A DNA stretch of 64,000 nt, taken from NCBI GenBank assembly GCA_945787845.1, contig CALZJH010000005.1, positions 124,001 through 188,000 of the forward strand, in the 5' to 3' direction. Every line of letters starts with the position of its first letter. The stretch's first letter is position 1. The DNA comes from an uncultured Woeseiaceae bacterium. Its GTDB lineage: Bacteria; Pseudomonadota; Gammaproteobacteria; Steroidobacterales; Woeseiaceae. The translations under genes were made by a program, and so were the position numbers. The notes below the pieces were generated by a model. The model had not been told where the DNA came from. It saw nothing but the letters and a program-made list of their open reading frames with translations, and did no database searches. Below, one piece after another: positions 50,683 through 59,133 of this stretch.

Positions 50683-53103
50683 TCAGGCGCGAGCTGGAAA
50701 GCCCCTCGAAATCAGCAGCGCCGCAGTGCCATACAGGACCAGCGCCAGCACAATCACCGCATTGAATCCGAACTGGATTGCAAGCAATGTCGCGAGCACT
50801 GCGCTGACGACCGATGCAAAGCCATTAATGCCCCAGGCCCATGGGATGAAGTGCGGCGCAAAGGCCGCGACGCGCTTGAGACCCAGTGGAAACGGCATTC
50901 CCATCGTGAAGGCGAGCGGTGCGATGAGCACATTCGTTATAACGATTTTAAGAATGTCCGATGACCCGATGAAGCGATCGAACGCAATCGGCAGAATGAT
51001 CACGTAAACGACAGCCAGCACCGCAATGCAGCTCGCGGCGATCGGAATTGGTTCGTGGCCGCGTGCCTTGAGCAACGCCGCGGCGGTGTCCGACCAGGCG
51101 CTGCCAACACCCGCGAACACCAGGAAGCTGCTCAGCACGACGGCAATCGAATACAAGGGATGGCTCAGGAACAGTATGAACTTCTGGATGAATGCCATTT
51201 CGATAAACAGAAAGGCGAACCCCAGGAGCAGGAAGTAACCGCCCATGCGCGCGCCTGTTCCCCGCGGCCAGTCCCGCCGAGCGCTTAAGAGTGGGAGCAG
51301 AATCAGAAAAAGTCCGGCGATCGCCGCTTGCAGAAGCGTCGCGACGAGAATCAGGTAACCCCACTCAATCAGCCCCGCGCCGCCCATCCGGCGCAACGCA
51401 AATACCTCTGGAAGCGTAGTCCATTTGAAAAAGTGGAAGTAGTAGGGCCGATTGTCGCTCGCAGGCTCAATGTGGAACTTGTAACTGGCCATGTATTCGT
51501 CGGCGCCATCGCCGAGCAGCGCCGTCGCGCCTTCATAGAAGTAGGGTTCGACCAGCCGGTTAAAGCGGTTTGCGTCGTCACCTCGCATTCCCGGCAGCCA
51601 GACCGTGTCGAATGAACGTGACCGCGAAAATGACCTGATCGCCGCTATGTCGTCGACGGTGAATGCCGTACTGCGGATCAACAGCGTGCTCGTGTTCCAG
51701 CTGCGAATCATCGCAAGATGAGCCGCTGGCTCGTCGACACCCTCAGCAACGAGCGCTAAGCGCGCCGTAGCGATAAGTTTCAGACTGTCCCGCGGTGGAA
51801 GTTTGAGCCAACGCGTGATGGCGATCATGCCTCCCGGCGCGGTATGCGCCAGGTAATCGCGCATGGCTTCCACGGTGTAGATGTAACTCTCGTTCAGAGA
51901 TTGCACGCCTGCGCCCGATGCGCCGAAGGAATCAAGCAGACCGATGTGAATAAGGCCGTAGGCGTCAGGGCTTTGCGCGACGAAACCACGCGCTTCCCGT
52001 GTGAAAAGGCGCACGCGCTCATCGGCATAGATATGACCGGCGAATTCCGCGTAGGTATCGGCGACAAGCTCGCTCATTTGCGGGTTTAGCTCCACCGCAT
52101 CGACTGCTATGGCACCGTGATAAAGGGCCAGCAACACATCATTGCCGCCACCTGCGCCGAGAACGAGCACCCTGGGCGCGTCGAGCAAGGCGTACGGCAA
52201 CGCTGCCGTGACATCGCCAAGGTAAGCGATTGACAGAGGGTCGCCGCCGAATCGCGTGATGGCACTCATGCCGTCTGCGTCCGTGAAGACCTGCAGTTGC
52301 TCGGGCGGTATGTGACGCGTATTGAAGCTCAGGCCCGGTGCGTGGCGCACCGGTACCGTCGGACTTTCGACGATCGAGATCAGGCCCAGCGGACTCGATG
52401 ACTCATGCAGCACACGGCTGTCGACGACTTCGAGCGACTGGCTCAATCCCTTGTATTCGGAGATGCGGAGGTCGAGATGTGTTTGTGGGATTCCTGTCAG
52501 GAATAGTCCCAGCCACACGAACTGCGCGGCGAACAGCGCGGTCCGCGCCGTGGCCTCTTTCGCCACGACGAAGGAGGCCATCAACGGCAGCACCATCAGA
52601 AGGATAAGGGCGTTCTGCGGAATCAGTACGAAGAGCGCGCCTATGATCAGCAGTGCGCCAAGGCCTGCACCGATGAGGTCGAAGAAGTAGATTCGGCTGA
52701 TCGCAAGGCGCCGGCATGTGAATGCCAACCCAATGCACGAGGCCGCGAAGAGAAACGGGACCATGAACAGCAGGTAAAGCAGGCTCAAATGAAGAAACTG
52801 CCTGGGATTCCAGACGATCTCAAGCGCATTGAACGGTACGCGCTGGCTGAGTATGAAGCACAGCACCATGGTGATGCTGAAGAGCAGCGCGCTGAGCGCA
52901 AAGGCGGTCTCGAATCGCTTCTCCAGTCGATGACGGTTGAGAGCGATCAACGTACCGCTGGCGCCGTAGCCGAGTAAGGCCAGGCTGATAATCATGTAGG
53001 CGAAGTGGTGCCATTGCACGATAGACAGTACGCGCATCAGCAACAGCTCATAGCCAATCGCTCCCGCCGACACGAGCAGGGTTGCGGGGTAGACGCTGCG
53101 CAT
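50683..53103 (-). CDS. membrane-bound spermidine-synthase-like protein
   Basis: An 806-aa protein with an N-terminal bundle of ~6-7 helices, then a SAM/decarboxy-SAM-binding Rossmann domain (VLVLGAGGGNDVLLALYHGAIAVDAVELNPQMSELV), then a second set of helices in the last ~240 residues. This matches membrane-fused spermidine synthase-like proteins, whose catalytic activity is often uncertain. It lies 10 nt downstream of the exported isoaspartyl methyltransferase gene, so both are in an operon with amrB. Either aminopropyl transfer or an unrelated SAM reaction is possible. Confidence 0.82.
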   Translation of the reverse strand: MRSVYPATLLVSAGAIGYELLLMRVLSIVQWHHFAYMIISLALLGYGASGTLIALNRHRLEKRFETAFALSALLFSITMVLCFILSQRVPFNALEIVWNPRQFLHLSLLYLLFMVPFLFAASCIGLAFTCRRLAISRIYFFDLIGAGLGALLIIGALFVLIPQNALILLMVLPLMASFVVAKEATARTALFAAQFVWLGLFLTGIPQTHLDLRISEYKGLSQSLEVVDSRVLHESSSPLGLISIVESPTVPVRHAPGLSFNTRHIPPEQLQVFTDADGMSAITRFGGDPLSIAYLGDVTAALPYALLDAPRVLVLGAGGGNDVLLALYHGAIAVDAVELNPQMSELVADTYAEFAGHIYADERVRLFTREARGFVAQSPDAYGLIHIGLLDSFGASGAGVQSLNESYIYTVEAMRDYLAHTAPGGMIAITRWLKLPPRDSLKLIATARLALVAEGVDEPAAHLAMIRSWNTSTLLIRSTAFTVDDIAAIRSFSRSRSFDTVWLPGMRGDDANRFNRLVEPYFYEGATALLGDGADEYMASYKFHIEPASDNRPYYFHFFKWTTLPEVFALRRMGGAGLIEWGYLILVATLLQAAIAGLFLILLPLLSARRDWPRGTGARMGGYFLLLGFAFLFIEMAFIQKFILFLSHPLYSIAVVLSSFLVFAGVGSAWSDTAAALLKARGHEPIPIAASCIAVLAVVYVIILPIAFDRFIGSSDILKIVITNVLIAPLAFTMGMPFPLGLKRVAAFAPHFIPWAWGINGFASVVSAVLATLLAIQFGFNAVIVLALVLYGTAALLISRGFPARA

Positions 53104-53113
53104 ACGTGATTGT

Positions 53114-53824
53114 CTAGTGCTTGCCGGTCAGCGGTACGAAGCGCACGGCACCGTATTGTCGGGTGATGATCTCACCGTCATCCGTCTTCTCGAGCAACAG
53201 CAAGGTCTGCGTCATGAACCGGCCGCCGACGGGAATGATCATCAGGCCACCCGGCTTGAGCTGTTCGATCAGAGGTGGCGGTACATGGCTGGCCGCCGCG
53301 GTGACGACGATGGCATCGAACGGCGCGTGTTCATCCCAGCCAAAGTAACCGTCGCCGAGTCTTGTCGTGACGTTGTCATAGCCCATGGACTCGAGACGAT
53401 GTTTCGCCTGGGTCGCCAGAGCCTCGATAATCTCTATGCTGTAAACATGCTCAACAAGTTCGGCGAGTACGGCGGCCTGGTACCCGGAGCCCGTACCGAT
53501 TTCGAGAACCACATCGTCGGCATCGGGCTCGATGAGTTCGGTCATGAGAGCGACGATGTAAGGTTGCGAGATCGTCTGCCCGTGTCCGATCGGCAGCGGG
53601 CGGTTCTCGTACGCAAAAGGCAATTGCGAGGCCGGCACCATGCGGTGGCGCTCGACCGTATTCATTGCTCTCAAGACCGCATCGCTCAGACGCGAAGCGT
53701 CAGTATCGCGCGCTAGTTTTGCGTAGACCTGCAGTTCGTCGATCATGGATTGCCGCACCGCGGCGTAGTCATCCGCCTGGACAGCGAAGCTGACGATGAG
53801 CAATAGACAAGTCAGGATTTTCAT
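53114..53824 (-). CDS. pcm: exported protein-L-isoaspartate O-methyltransferase
   Basis: A 236-aa PIMT with the expected motifs: MVPASQLPFAYENRPLPIGHGQTISQPYIVA, EIGTGSGYQAAVLAEL (SAM motif I), GDGYFGW, and PPPLIEQLKPGGLMIIPVGG. It repairs isoaspartyl residues in proteins. A signal peptide (residues 1-17, ending VQA) precedes the domain, so it is predicted to be periplasmic. Its ATG overlaps the amrB stop by 1 nt (TAATG). SAM is cytoplasmic, so the site of action is a puzzle. Confidence 0.9.
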   Translation of the reverse strand: MKILTCLLLIVSFAVQADDYAAVRQSMIDELQVYAKLARDTDASRLSDAVLRAMNTVERHRMVPASQLPFAYENRPLPIGHGQTISQPYIVALMTELIEPDADDVVLEIGTGSGYQAAVLAELVEHVYSIEIIEALATQAKHRLESMGYDNVTTRLGDGYFGWDEHAPFDAIVVTAAASHVPPPLIEQLKPGGLMIIPVGGRFMTQTLLLLEKTDDGEIITRQYGAVRFVPLTGKH

Positions 53825-54612
53825 TACGCAAACATCCAGGCGCCGTAGCCGACAACAGAATTTCGCTCACCCGCGGTATCGCCGGAATTGCGGAGATCGA
53901 GCGTTGTCACCACCAGTCCGTGTTGCCGTGCGGCGAGAAGCAGGCCGGCCACCGGCGTCGCGCCGCAGGCCATGTCGTGATCGAGTCGCGCGGCGTCCAG
54001 ATTCTCTATCGCATCGCAGGTCACGGCATCGATTGCGCGGGCATTAAAATATGGTCGGTAGTGGCTGAGATCGGAACTGACGACAATCAGGGTCTCGGGT
54101 CCGCCCCAAAGTGCATCCAGCAGTTCCGCCACGAGCTCGGGAGCCGCGTCACCGACGACGATGGGCACGACCGCAAACTCGCCGAGAACGGCTTGCAGGA
54201 ACGGCAGATGCACCTCGAGGCAATGCTCGCTGGCGTGTGCTGCGTCAAGGACTCGTACACCCGGAATCTCGAGATCTGCCACCGCCACATGGTCGAGCGG
54301 TATGTCGCCCATTGGCATGCGGTAGGCCTCGGCGCTGCTCAAGGCCAGCCCATTCACGGGCATGCGGTGACAGGGGCCGAGAAGGACGACGCGTGAGTAC
54401 TGCTGCCGATAAGGCCGCAGTCGGGCGTAGGCGCTGGCGGCCACCGGGCCGGAGTAAATATATCCGGCGTGCGGCACGATCAGTGCCTTAGGAGCAGGCG
54501 TGTCCTTTGCCTGCGTCTCGTCCAGCAGCGTCGCAACGGTGGCTCTCAGTTCCTGGGGGTTCCCGGAGTAGAACTGGCCCGCGACGGCCGGGTTCCGGAT
54601 CAAGGTCATCAT
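53824..54612 (-). CDS. amrB: AmmeMemoRadiSam system protein B (MEMO1-like)
   Basis: A 262-aa MEMO1-family protein: NPAVAGQFYSGNPQELRATV at the start, LIVPHAGYIYSGPVAASAYARLR, then LLGPCHRMPV. The His residues match the catalytic-site region of extradiol dioxygenase-like MEMO proteins. In Bacteria and Archaea it is genomically linked to AMMECR1 and a radical SAM enzyme in the AmmeMemoRadiSam set, whose chemistry is not established. AGGAGG precedes tandem ATGs at 54612 and 54609. It is divergent from the radical SAM gene across 123 nt. Confidence 0.92.
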   Translation of the reverse strand: MMTLIRNPAVAGQFYSGNPQELRATVATLLDETQAKDTPAPKALIVPHAGYIYSGPVAASAYARLRPYRQQYSRVVLLGPCHRMPVNGLALSSAEAYRMPMGDIPLDHVAVADLEIPGVRVLDAAHASEHCLEVHLPFLQAVLGEFAVVPIVVGDAAPELVAELLDALWGGPETLIVVSSDLSHYRPYFNARAIDAVTCDAIENLDAARLDHDMACGATPVAGLLLAARQHGLVVTTLDLRNSGDTAGERNSVVGYGAWMFA

Positions 54613-54735
54613 GCAGCCTCCTGACCCACCATAAGACTATTCTAGGCCCATAAATCGTGCTGGGAATAGGTAGCAATACGGGTGCCTGCCCATTGACAGC
54701 GGGTACGCACGCCCCAATATTCCTATGAGGCGATT

Positions 54736-55785
54736 ATGATTACGACAACCCCTGTTTCGGGCACGACAGGCCGTTACTGGCACCGGCTCGAGGATTCGCG
54801 ACTGCAATGCGATCTGTGTCCCAGGTATTGCAAGCTGCGAGAGGGCCAGCGCGGCCTGTGTTTCGTGCGTGGGCGCTCCAACGATCAAATCGTTCTCACG
54901 ACGTACGGCCGTTCGAGCGGCTTTGCGGTCGATCCCATCGAGAAGAAACCGCTCAATCACTTCCTGCCGGGCTCGCGCGTCCTGTCGTTCGGCACTGCCG
55001 GCTGCAACCTCGCCTGCAAGTTCTGTCAGAACTGGGATATCTCGAAGTCGCGCGAGTTCGACCGGCTGCAGGTCAGTGCCACGCCGCACTGGATTGTGAA
55101 CACCGCGATCGAGAAAGACTGCCGCAGCGTGGCTTACACCTACAACGATCCAGTGATCTTCCTCGAGTACGCGGTTGATGTTGCGCGGGCATGCAGGGAG
55201 CAAGGCATTTTCAATGTTGCCGTGACGGCGGGCTATGTGACTAAAGAACCCCGCGAGGAGTTCTTCAATCACATCGATGCCGTCAACGTCGATCTAAAAG
55301 CGTTCACTGATCGCTTCTACTGGAAGATCTGCGGCGGACACCTCGAGCCGGTGCTGGATACGCTCCTGTACCTAAAATATGAGACCGACATCTGGTTCGA
55401 GATTACGACACTACTGATCCCGGGCGAGAATGACTCCGAAGCCGAGGTCGAGGCCATGTCCGGCTGGATCATGGACCATCTCGGTCCCGACGTACCGTTG
55501 CACTTCTCGGCATTTCACCCGGATTGGAAGATGCGCGATATCGCCGCGACGCCCAAGGCCACACTCACGCGTTCGCGCGCGATCGCAATTGAAGCCGGCC
55601 TGCATCACGTCTACACGGGCAACGTGCACGATTTCAAAGGGTCGAGCACCTACTGCCCGGATTGTGGCGAGACCTTGATAGGTCGTGACTGGTATATGCT
55701 CTCTACCTGGAATCTGACGCGCGACGGCAATTGCGGAAATTGTGGCAGGTGTATCGCCGGCGTGTTTCGGGACAAAGCAGCATAA
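54736..55785 (+). CDS. amrS: AmmeMemoRadiSam system radical SAM enzyme
   Basis: A 349-aa radical SAM enzyme with the cluster motif C90-x3-C94-x2-C97 (GCNLACKFCQNWD). Extra cysteines at the N-terminus (C25, C28, C32, C42) and a C-terminal ribbon (CPDCGE ... CGNCGRC) suggest additional metal or zinc sites. The family is the radical SAM partner of MEMO1-like proteins. It is first in a plus-strand operon with alkyladenine glycosylase and the APH/kinase fusion. No AMMECR1 (AmrA) gene lies in this window. Confidence 0.92.
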   Translation: MITTTPVSGTTGRYWHRLEDSRLQCDLCPRYCKLREGQRGLCFVRGRSNDQIVLTTYGRSSGFAVDPIEKKPLNHFLPGSRVLSFGTAGCNLACKFCQNWDISKSREFDRLQVSATPHWIVNTAIEKDCRSVAYTYNDPVIFLEYAVDVARACREQGIFNVAVTAGYVTKEPREEFFNHIDAVNVDLKAFTDRFYWKICGGHLEPVLDTLLYLKYETDIWFEITTLLIPGENDSEAEVEAMSGWIMDHLGPDVPLHFSAFHPDWKMRDIAATPKATLTRSRAIAIEAGLHHVYTGNVHDFKGSSTYCPDCGETLIGRDWYMLSTWNLTRDGNCGNCGRCIAGVFRDKAA

Positions 55786-55797
55786 AGAGCATCGGCC

Positions 55798-56391
55798 GTG
55801 TCATTCAACAAGCTCTCCGCGAGTTTCTACAGGCGCGACGACGTCGTCGAGGTCGCTCGCGATCTTCTTGGCAAGGTGCTTTGTTCTCACATCGGCGGGC
55901 ATCTGACGAAGGCCATCATCACCGAAACCGAGGCCTACGCCGGCATGGGAGACAGGGCCAGCCATGCGTACGCCGGCCGTCGAACCGCGCGGACCGAGCC
56001 GATGTACCTCGAGGGCGGCATCGCCTACGTCTATCTTTGCTATGGTATCCACCACCTGTGCAACGTCGTCACGGGCGAGCGAGATGACCCGCAAGCCGTG
56101 TTGTTGCGCGCGGGCGAGCCGTTAGCCGGCCTCGATGAAATGCGCTCGCGGCGAGGCAAGGCTTCTGCCGGGAACAAGCTGTTGGCCGGACCGGGATCCC
56201 TGTCGCAGGCACTGGGCATCCGTACCAGGCTCAGTGGCGTCAGTCTCCTTGGCGATCGGTTGTGGGTTGAAGATCAGGGATTCTCCGTGGCCGACCACGA
56301 ATTCGTCATCGGTCCCAGGATCGGCGTTGACTATGCAGGTGACGACGCGGCGCGGCCGTATCGATTCCTGCTCACGAGGTTTGCCCATTGA
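55798..56391 (+). CDS. 3-methyladenine DNA glycosylase (AAG/MPG family)
   Basis: A 197-aa protein of the AAG type: FYRRDDVVEVARDLLGKVLCS, TETEAYAGMGDRASHAYAGRR with the catalytic Glu, MYLEGGIAYVYLCYGIHHLCNVVT, and LLRAGEPL with the base-contact region. It excises alkylated bases in base excision repair. The start is GTG 55798, 13 nt after amrS. Its stop overlaps the following TTG start. Confidence 0.93.
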   Translation: MSFNKLSASFYRRDDVVEVARDLLGKVLCSHIGGHLTKAIITETEAYAGMGDRASHAYAGRRTARTEPMYLEGGIAYVYLCYGIHHLCNVVTGERDDPQAVLLRAGEPLAGLDEMRSRRGKASAGNKLLAGPGSLSQALGIRTRLSGVSLLGDRLWVEDQGFSVADHEFVIGPRIGVDYAGDDAARPYRFLLTRFAH

Positions 56392-57908
56392 ACCCCTATG
56401 ACCTCGACCAACACGCATTCCCCCATCCCGTGGTCGATCTCGAGATCCTGGAGACCCACATTTCGTGGGTCGTCCTGACGGGGCCCTATGCGTACAAGAT
56501 CAAGAAGCCCGTTGACCTGGGTTTCCTCGATTTCACCACGCTCGAACTCCGCAGGCATTTCTGCGAAGAAGAGCTGCGCCTCAATCGCAACTGGGCCCCG
56601 ACGCTCTACCTTGGCGTCGTTGCGATCTGCGATGAGGATGGCAGTCCCGTGATCGATGGCAACGGACCTCCCATAGAGTATGCGGTGAAGATGCGCCAAT
56701 TCCCCCAGAGCGCACGGCTCGACGCGCAGCTCGATGCGGGTCTTCTGCGCGCGCGGGACGTGCACGCGTTGGCCAATACCATCGCTGCCAACCATGCCTC
56801 CGCGGCTATCGCGTCATTCGACAGCGCGGCAAGTGCAATCGACCGCGTGAGTACACCGATGCGCGAGAACTTCCCGCCACTGGAGGTGCTCGCCGATGCG
56901 GGTCAGCTTGGGCGCATCCGGGACTGGACTGAGCAGCAGCTTCGCGAGAGTTCGGCGATGCTCGTCGAGCGCCACGAAAACGGCTTTGTGCGCGAATGCC
57001 ACGGCGATCTGCACCTGGCCAATCTCGTGCGGCTCGACACGGGCATCGTGGCGTTCGACTGCGTTGAGTTCAGCCGCGACCTCAGAACCCTCGACGTCAT
57101 CAATGACGTCGCATTCCTCGCCATGGACCTGATCGCCCGGAAGCGCAGGGACCTTGCATATGTGTTTCTCAATCGCTACCTGGAATGCACGGGCGACTAT
57201 GTGGGCATGGCGCTGTACGGCCTGTACTTCGTCTACCACTGCATGATTCGGGCCAAGGTCGCCGCCCTCCGCAACGACAGCGATCAAGTGCAGCACTACG
57301 TCGACGTCGCGCTACGCTGGATCGATCGCAAGCCGGCTAAAATCGCGGCGATGCATGGTCTGTCCGGGTCGGGCAAGACGACGCTGTCGGACCGCCTGCT
57401 CCCGCTTATTCCGGCGCTGCGCGTGCGCTCGGATGTCGAAAGAAAGCGGCTGTTCGGCCTGCGTGAAGACCAAAGCAGCGAGTCAGGTGTTGGCACAGGA
57501 ATTTACACCGACGACGCAAAATCCGATGTCTATGCACGCGCACTCGAGATTGCCGACGGGCTGCTCGTCGCGGGACTCAATGTGATTGTCGACGCCTCGT
57601 TCCTGCGTCACAGCGACCGGGAGCGGCTCACCGCGCTTGCCCGGCGACACGGCGTCGAGCCCGTCTGGCTGGACATCAGTGCACCGGACGACGAAATCGG
57701 CCGGCGCCTCGTCCAACGCGCCAGGAGCGGTCGACAGATCTCCGAGGCCGATGTGAACGTCCTTGAACTGCAGATGCAAAGCCGCGAGCCGCTGACCCTC
57801 GAGGAACGTGCTCGAACCGTGACCATCGATACGACGCAGCCCATCGACTGGCAAGAATTGCGTGCTGCCATGATCCGTAAATTGGGCGCGCCGAACGGGC
57901 AGGCGTAA
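56388..57908 (+). CDS. fusion of aminoglycoside phosphotransferase-like and AAA/kinase domains
   Basis: A 506-aa protein. Residues 1-300 form a phosphotransferase-like fold (ECHGDLHLANLVRL is the catalytic loop, with VAFDCVEFSRDLRTLDVINDVAFLAMDL as the metal-site region). Residues 310-506 are a P-loop kinase with Walker A GLSGSGKTTLSD (from residue 324), VRSDVERKRLFGL and VIVDASFLRHSDRERL. Such APH-kinase fusions are widespread and their substrate is unknown; antibiotic resistance should not be assumed. The start is TTG 56388, overlapping the glycosylase stop. Confidence 0.85.
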   Translation: MNPYDLDQHAFPHPVVDLEILETHISWVVLTGPYAYKIKKPVDLGFLDFTTLELRRHFCEEELRLNRNWAPTLYLGVVAICDEDGSPVIDGNGPPIEYAVKMRQFPQSARLDAQLDAGLLRARDVHALANTIAANHASAAIASFDSAASAIDRVSTPMRENFPPLEVLADAGQLGRIRDWTEQQLRESSAMLVERHENGFVRECHGDLHLANLVRLDTGIVAFDCVEFSRDLRTLDVINDVAFLAMDLIARKRRDLAYVFLNRYLECTGDYVGMALYGLYFVYHCMIRAKVAALRNDSDQVQHYVDVALRWIDRKPAKIAAMHGLSGSGKTTLSDRLLPLIPALRVRSDVERKRLFGLREDQSSESGVGTGIYTDDAKSDVYARALEIADGLLVAGLNVIVDASFLRHSDRERLTALARRHGVEPVWLDISAPDDEIGRRLVQRARSGRQISEADVNVLELQMQSREPLTLEERARTVTIDTTQPIDWQELRAAMIRKLGAPNGQA

Positions 57909-57952
57909 GCGTCGCGAGCAATGGCTACTTTCGCTTGAACAGAAGCGAACTG

Positions 57953-58894
57953 TCAGTGTGCGGCCTTCGCAGTCGGCACCAGCTTTAGTGCTTCGCTGGT
58001 ACAAAGCACATCCATCCTGAGGTCACTATTCTCGATCAGCCCGATATGTGCATAGCGCTCCGAAAGTTCGGCGCGTTCCGCAGCAATGTAAAGATCGGGT
58101 TGTGCCCAGAAAGCATCGCACATCGCGACAAGTTGGCGACGCACATAAATACGCGGCAGCCGGGAATATTGATTGGGGTTGAGAGCCTCATCCCAAAAGG
58201 CGTTAACGTGGTCCGCCCAGTCAAACTCGCGTTGCACCTGCCAGCGGCCATCATTCCACCTCAGTATCGCCGGCTTGCCCGGTATGAAGTCGTCTTCAAA
58301 CAGGCTGCGATAAAATCGATAGCCTTCGAAATTGGCCACCAGGTCGGCGTTGGAAAATGATCCTGTTGTGGCCTGGCCGAAGATTGCCTTCTCGGTCAGC
58401 ACCGAACGTTTCGCTGCCTCCCGTTCGGAACCCAGGTCAAGGTAGCGCTTGTAGAACTTGCGGCCCTGGGAAATGAAGTGGCCGATTTTGTCGGTGCCGA
58501 CGAGTTCGTCGTTCAGCCGAATGGTCTTGCCGATACCAAACAGCGTCGACACGCGCAACGACCAGAGCGGGTAGCCGGAATAGATAGAGTCATAGCGTTC
58601 TGTGTCGAGCTTCTCCACGTCCGGCGACGTCATTGCCCAACGTTCGAGTTTGTCGACGTAGTGGATACCGCCTATCCGCCCGTAGAACTCGTCAACGAAT
58701 GCCATCTCGTCGTGGTCCTTCGACCACTCCGTCGATATTTCCCTGATGGTCTCGTTGACCTTAGCGTTGAGTAATACGGTGGAGTCCGCGACTTCCTGGT
58801 CGCGGTTACTGTGCTGGTCGGTCTCGTAAGCGGACGCTGATGACGTGGCCAGGCCGAGAATGAACAGGACTGTTATAGCGCAGCTTCGAATCAT
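57953..58894 (-). CDS. exported protein of unknown function (313 aa)
   Basis: A 313-aa protein with a signal peptide (hydrophobic residues 7-16, ending SASAY). The rest is soluble and aromatic-rich with motifs TDKIGHFISQGRKFYKRYLDLG and FEGYRFYRSLFEDDF. The DKIGHF segment resembles the DKxxHF start of some DUF2279-like membrane proteins, but no family is certain. ATG 58894 lacks a clear ribosome binding site; a longer frame to 58954 exists. It is convergent with the APH-kinase gene. Function unknown. Confidence 0.65.
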   Translation of the reverse strand: MIRSCAITVLFILGLATSSASAYETDQHSNRDQEVADSTVLLNAKVNETIREISTEWSKDHDEMAFVDEFYGRIGGIHYVDKLERWAMTSPDVEKLDTERYDSIYSGYPLWSLRVSTLFGIGKTIRLNDELVGTDKIGHFISQGRKFYKRYLDLGSEREAAKRSVLTEKAIFGQATTGSFSNADLVANFEGYRFYRSLFEDDFIPGKPAILRWNDGRWQVQREFDWADHVNAFWDEALNPNQYSRLPRIYVRRQLVAMCDAFWAQPDLYIAAERAELSERYAHIGLIENSDLRMDVLCTSEALKLVPTAKAAH

Positions 58895-59133
58895 GTCTGT
58901 GGCCGGGAGGAAGTCCAGGGTGGTAACGATGCGCCCAGAATATACCCTCTCCAAACGTCGCGCAGCGTGTCCTTGTCACGCTTCTCGGTCAGATGGCCAC
59001 CAATATAGGTATTTTCCGAAACTGGCAAATGGCCTGGCCACCACAAGATACAGCATGAATTCCGGCGATCGCTGAGCGCCGCCGGTGCCCAGTGGACGCA
59101 GGTACTAGAAGGTCAAGTCACTGGGAGAGGATC

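Noticed and set aside
54693-54721. TTGACA with AATATT 17 nt downstream before amrS
   Set aside because: The transcript would start inside the ribosome binding site of the ATG at 54736; not convincing as its promoter.
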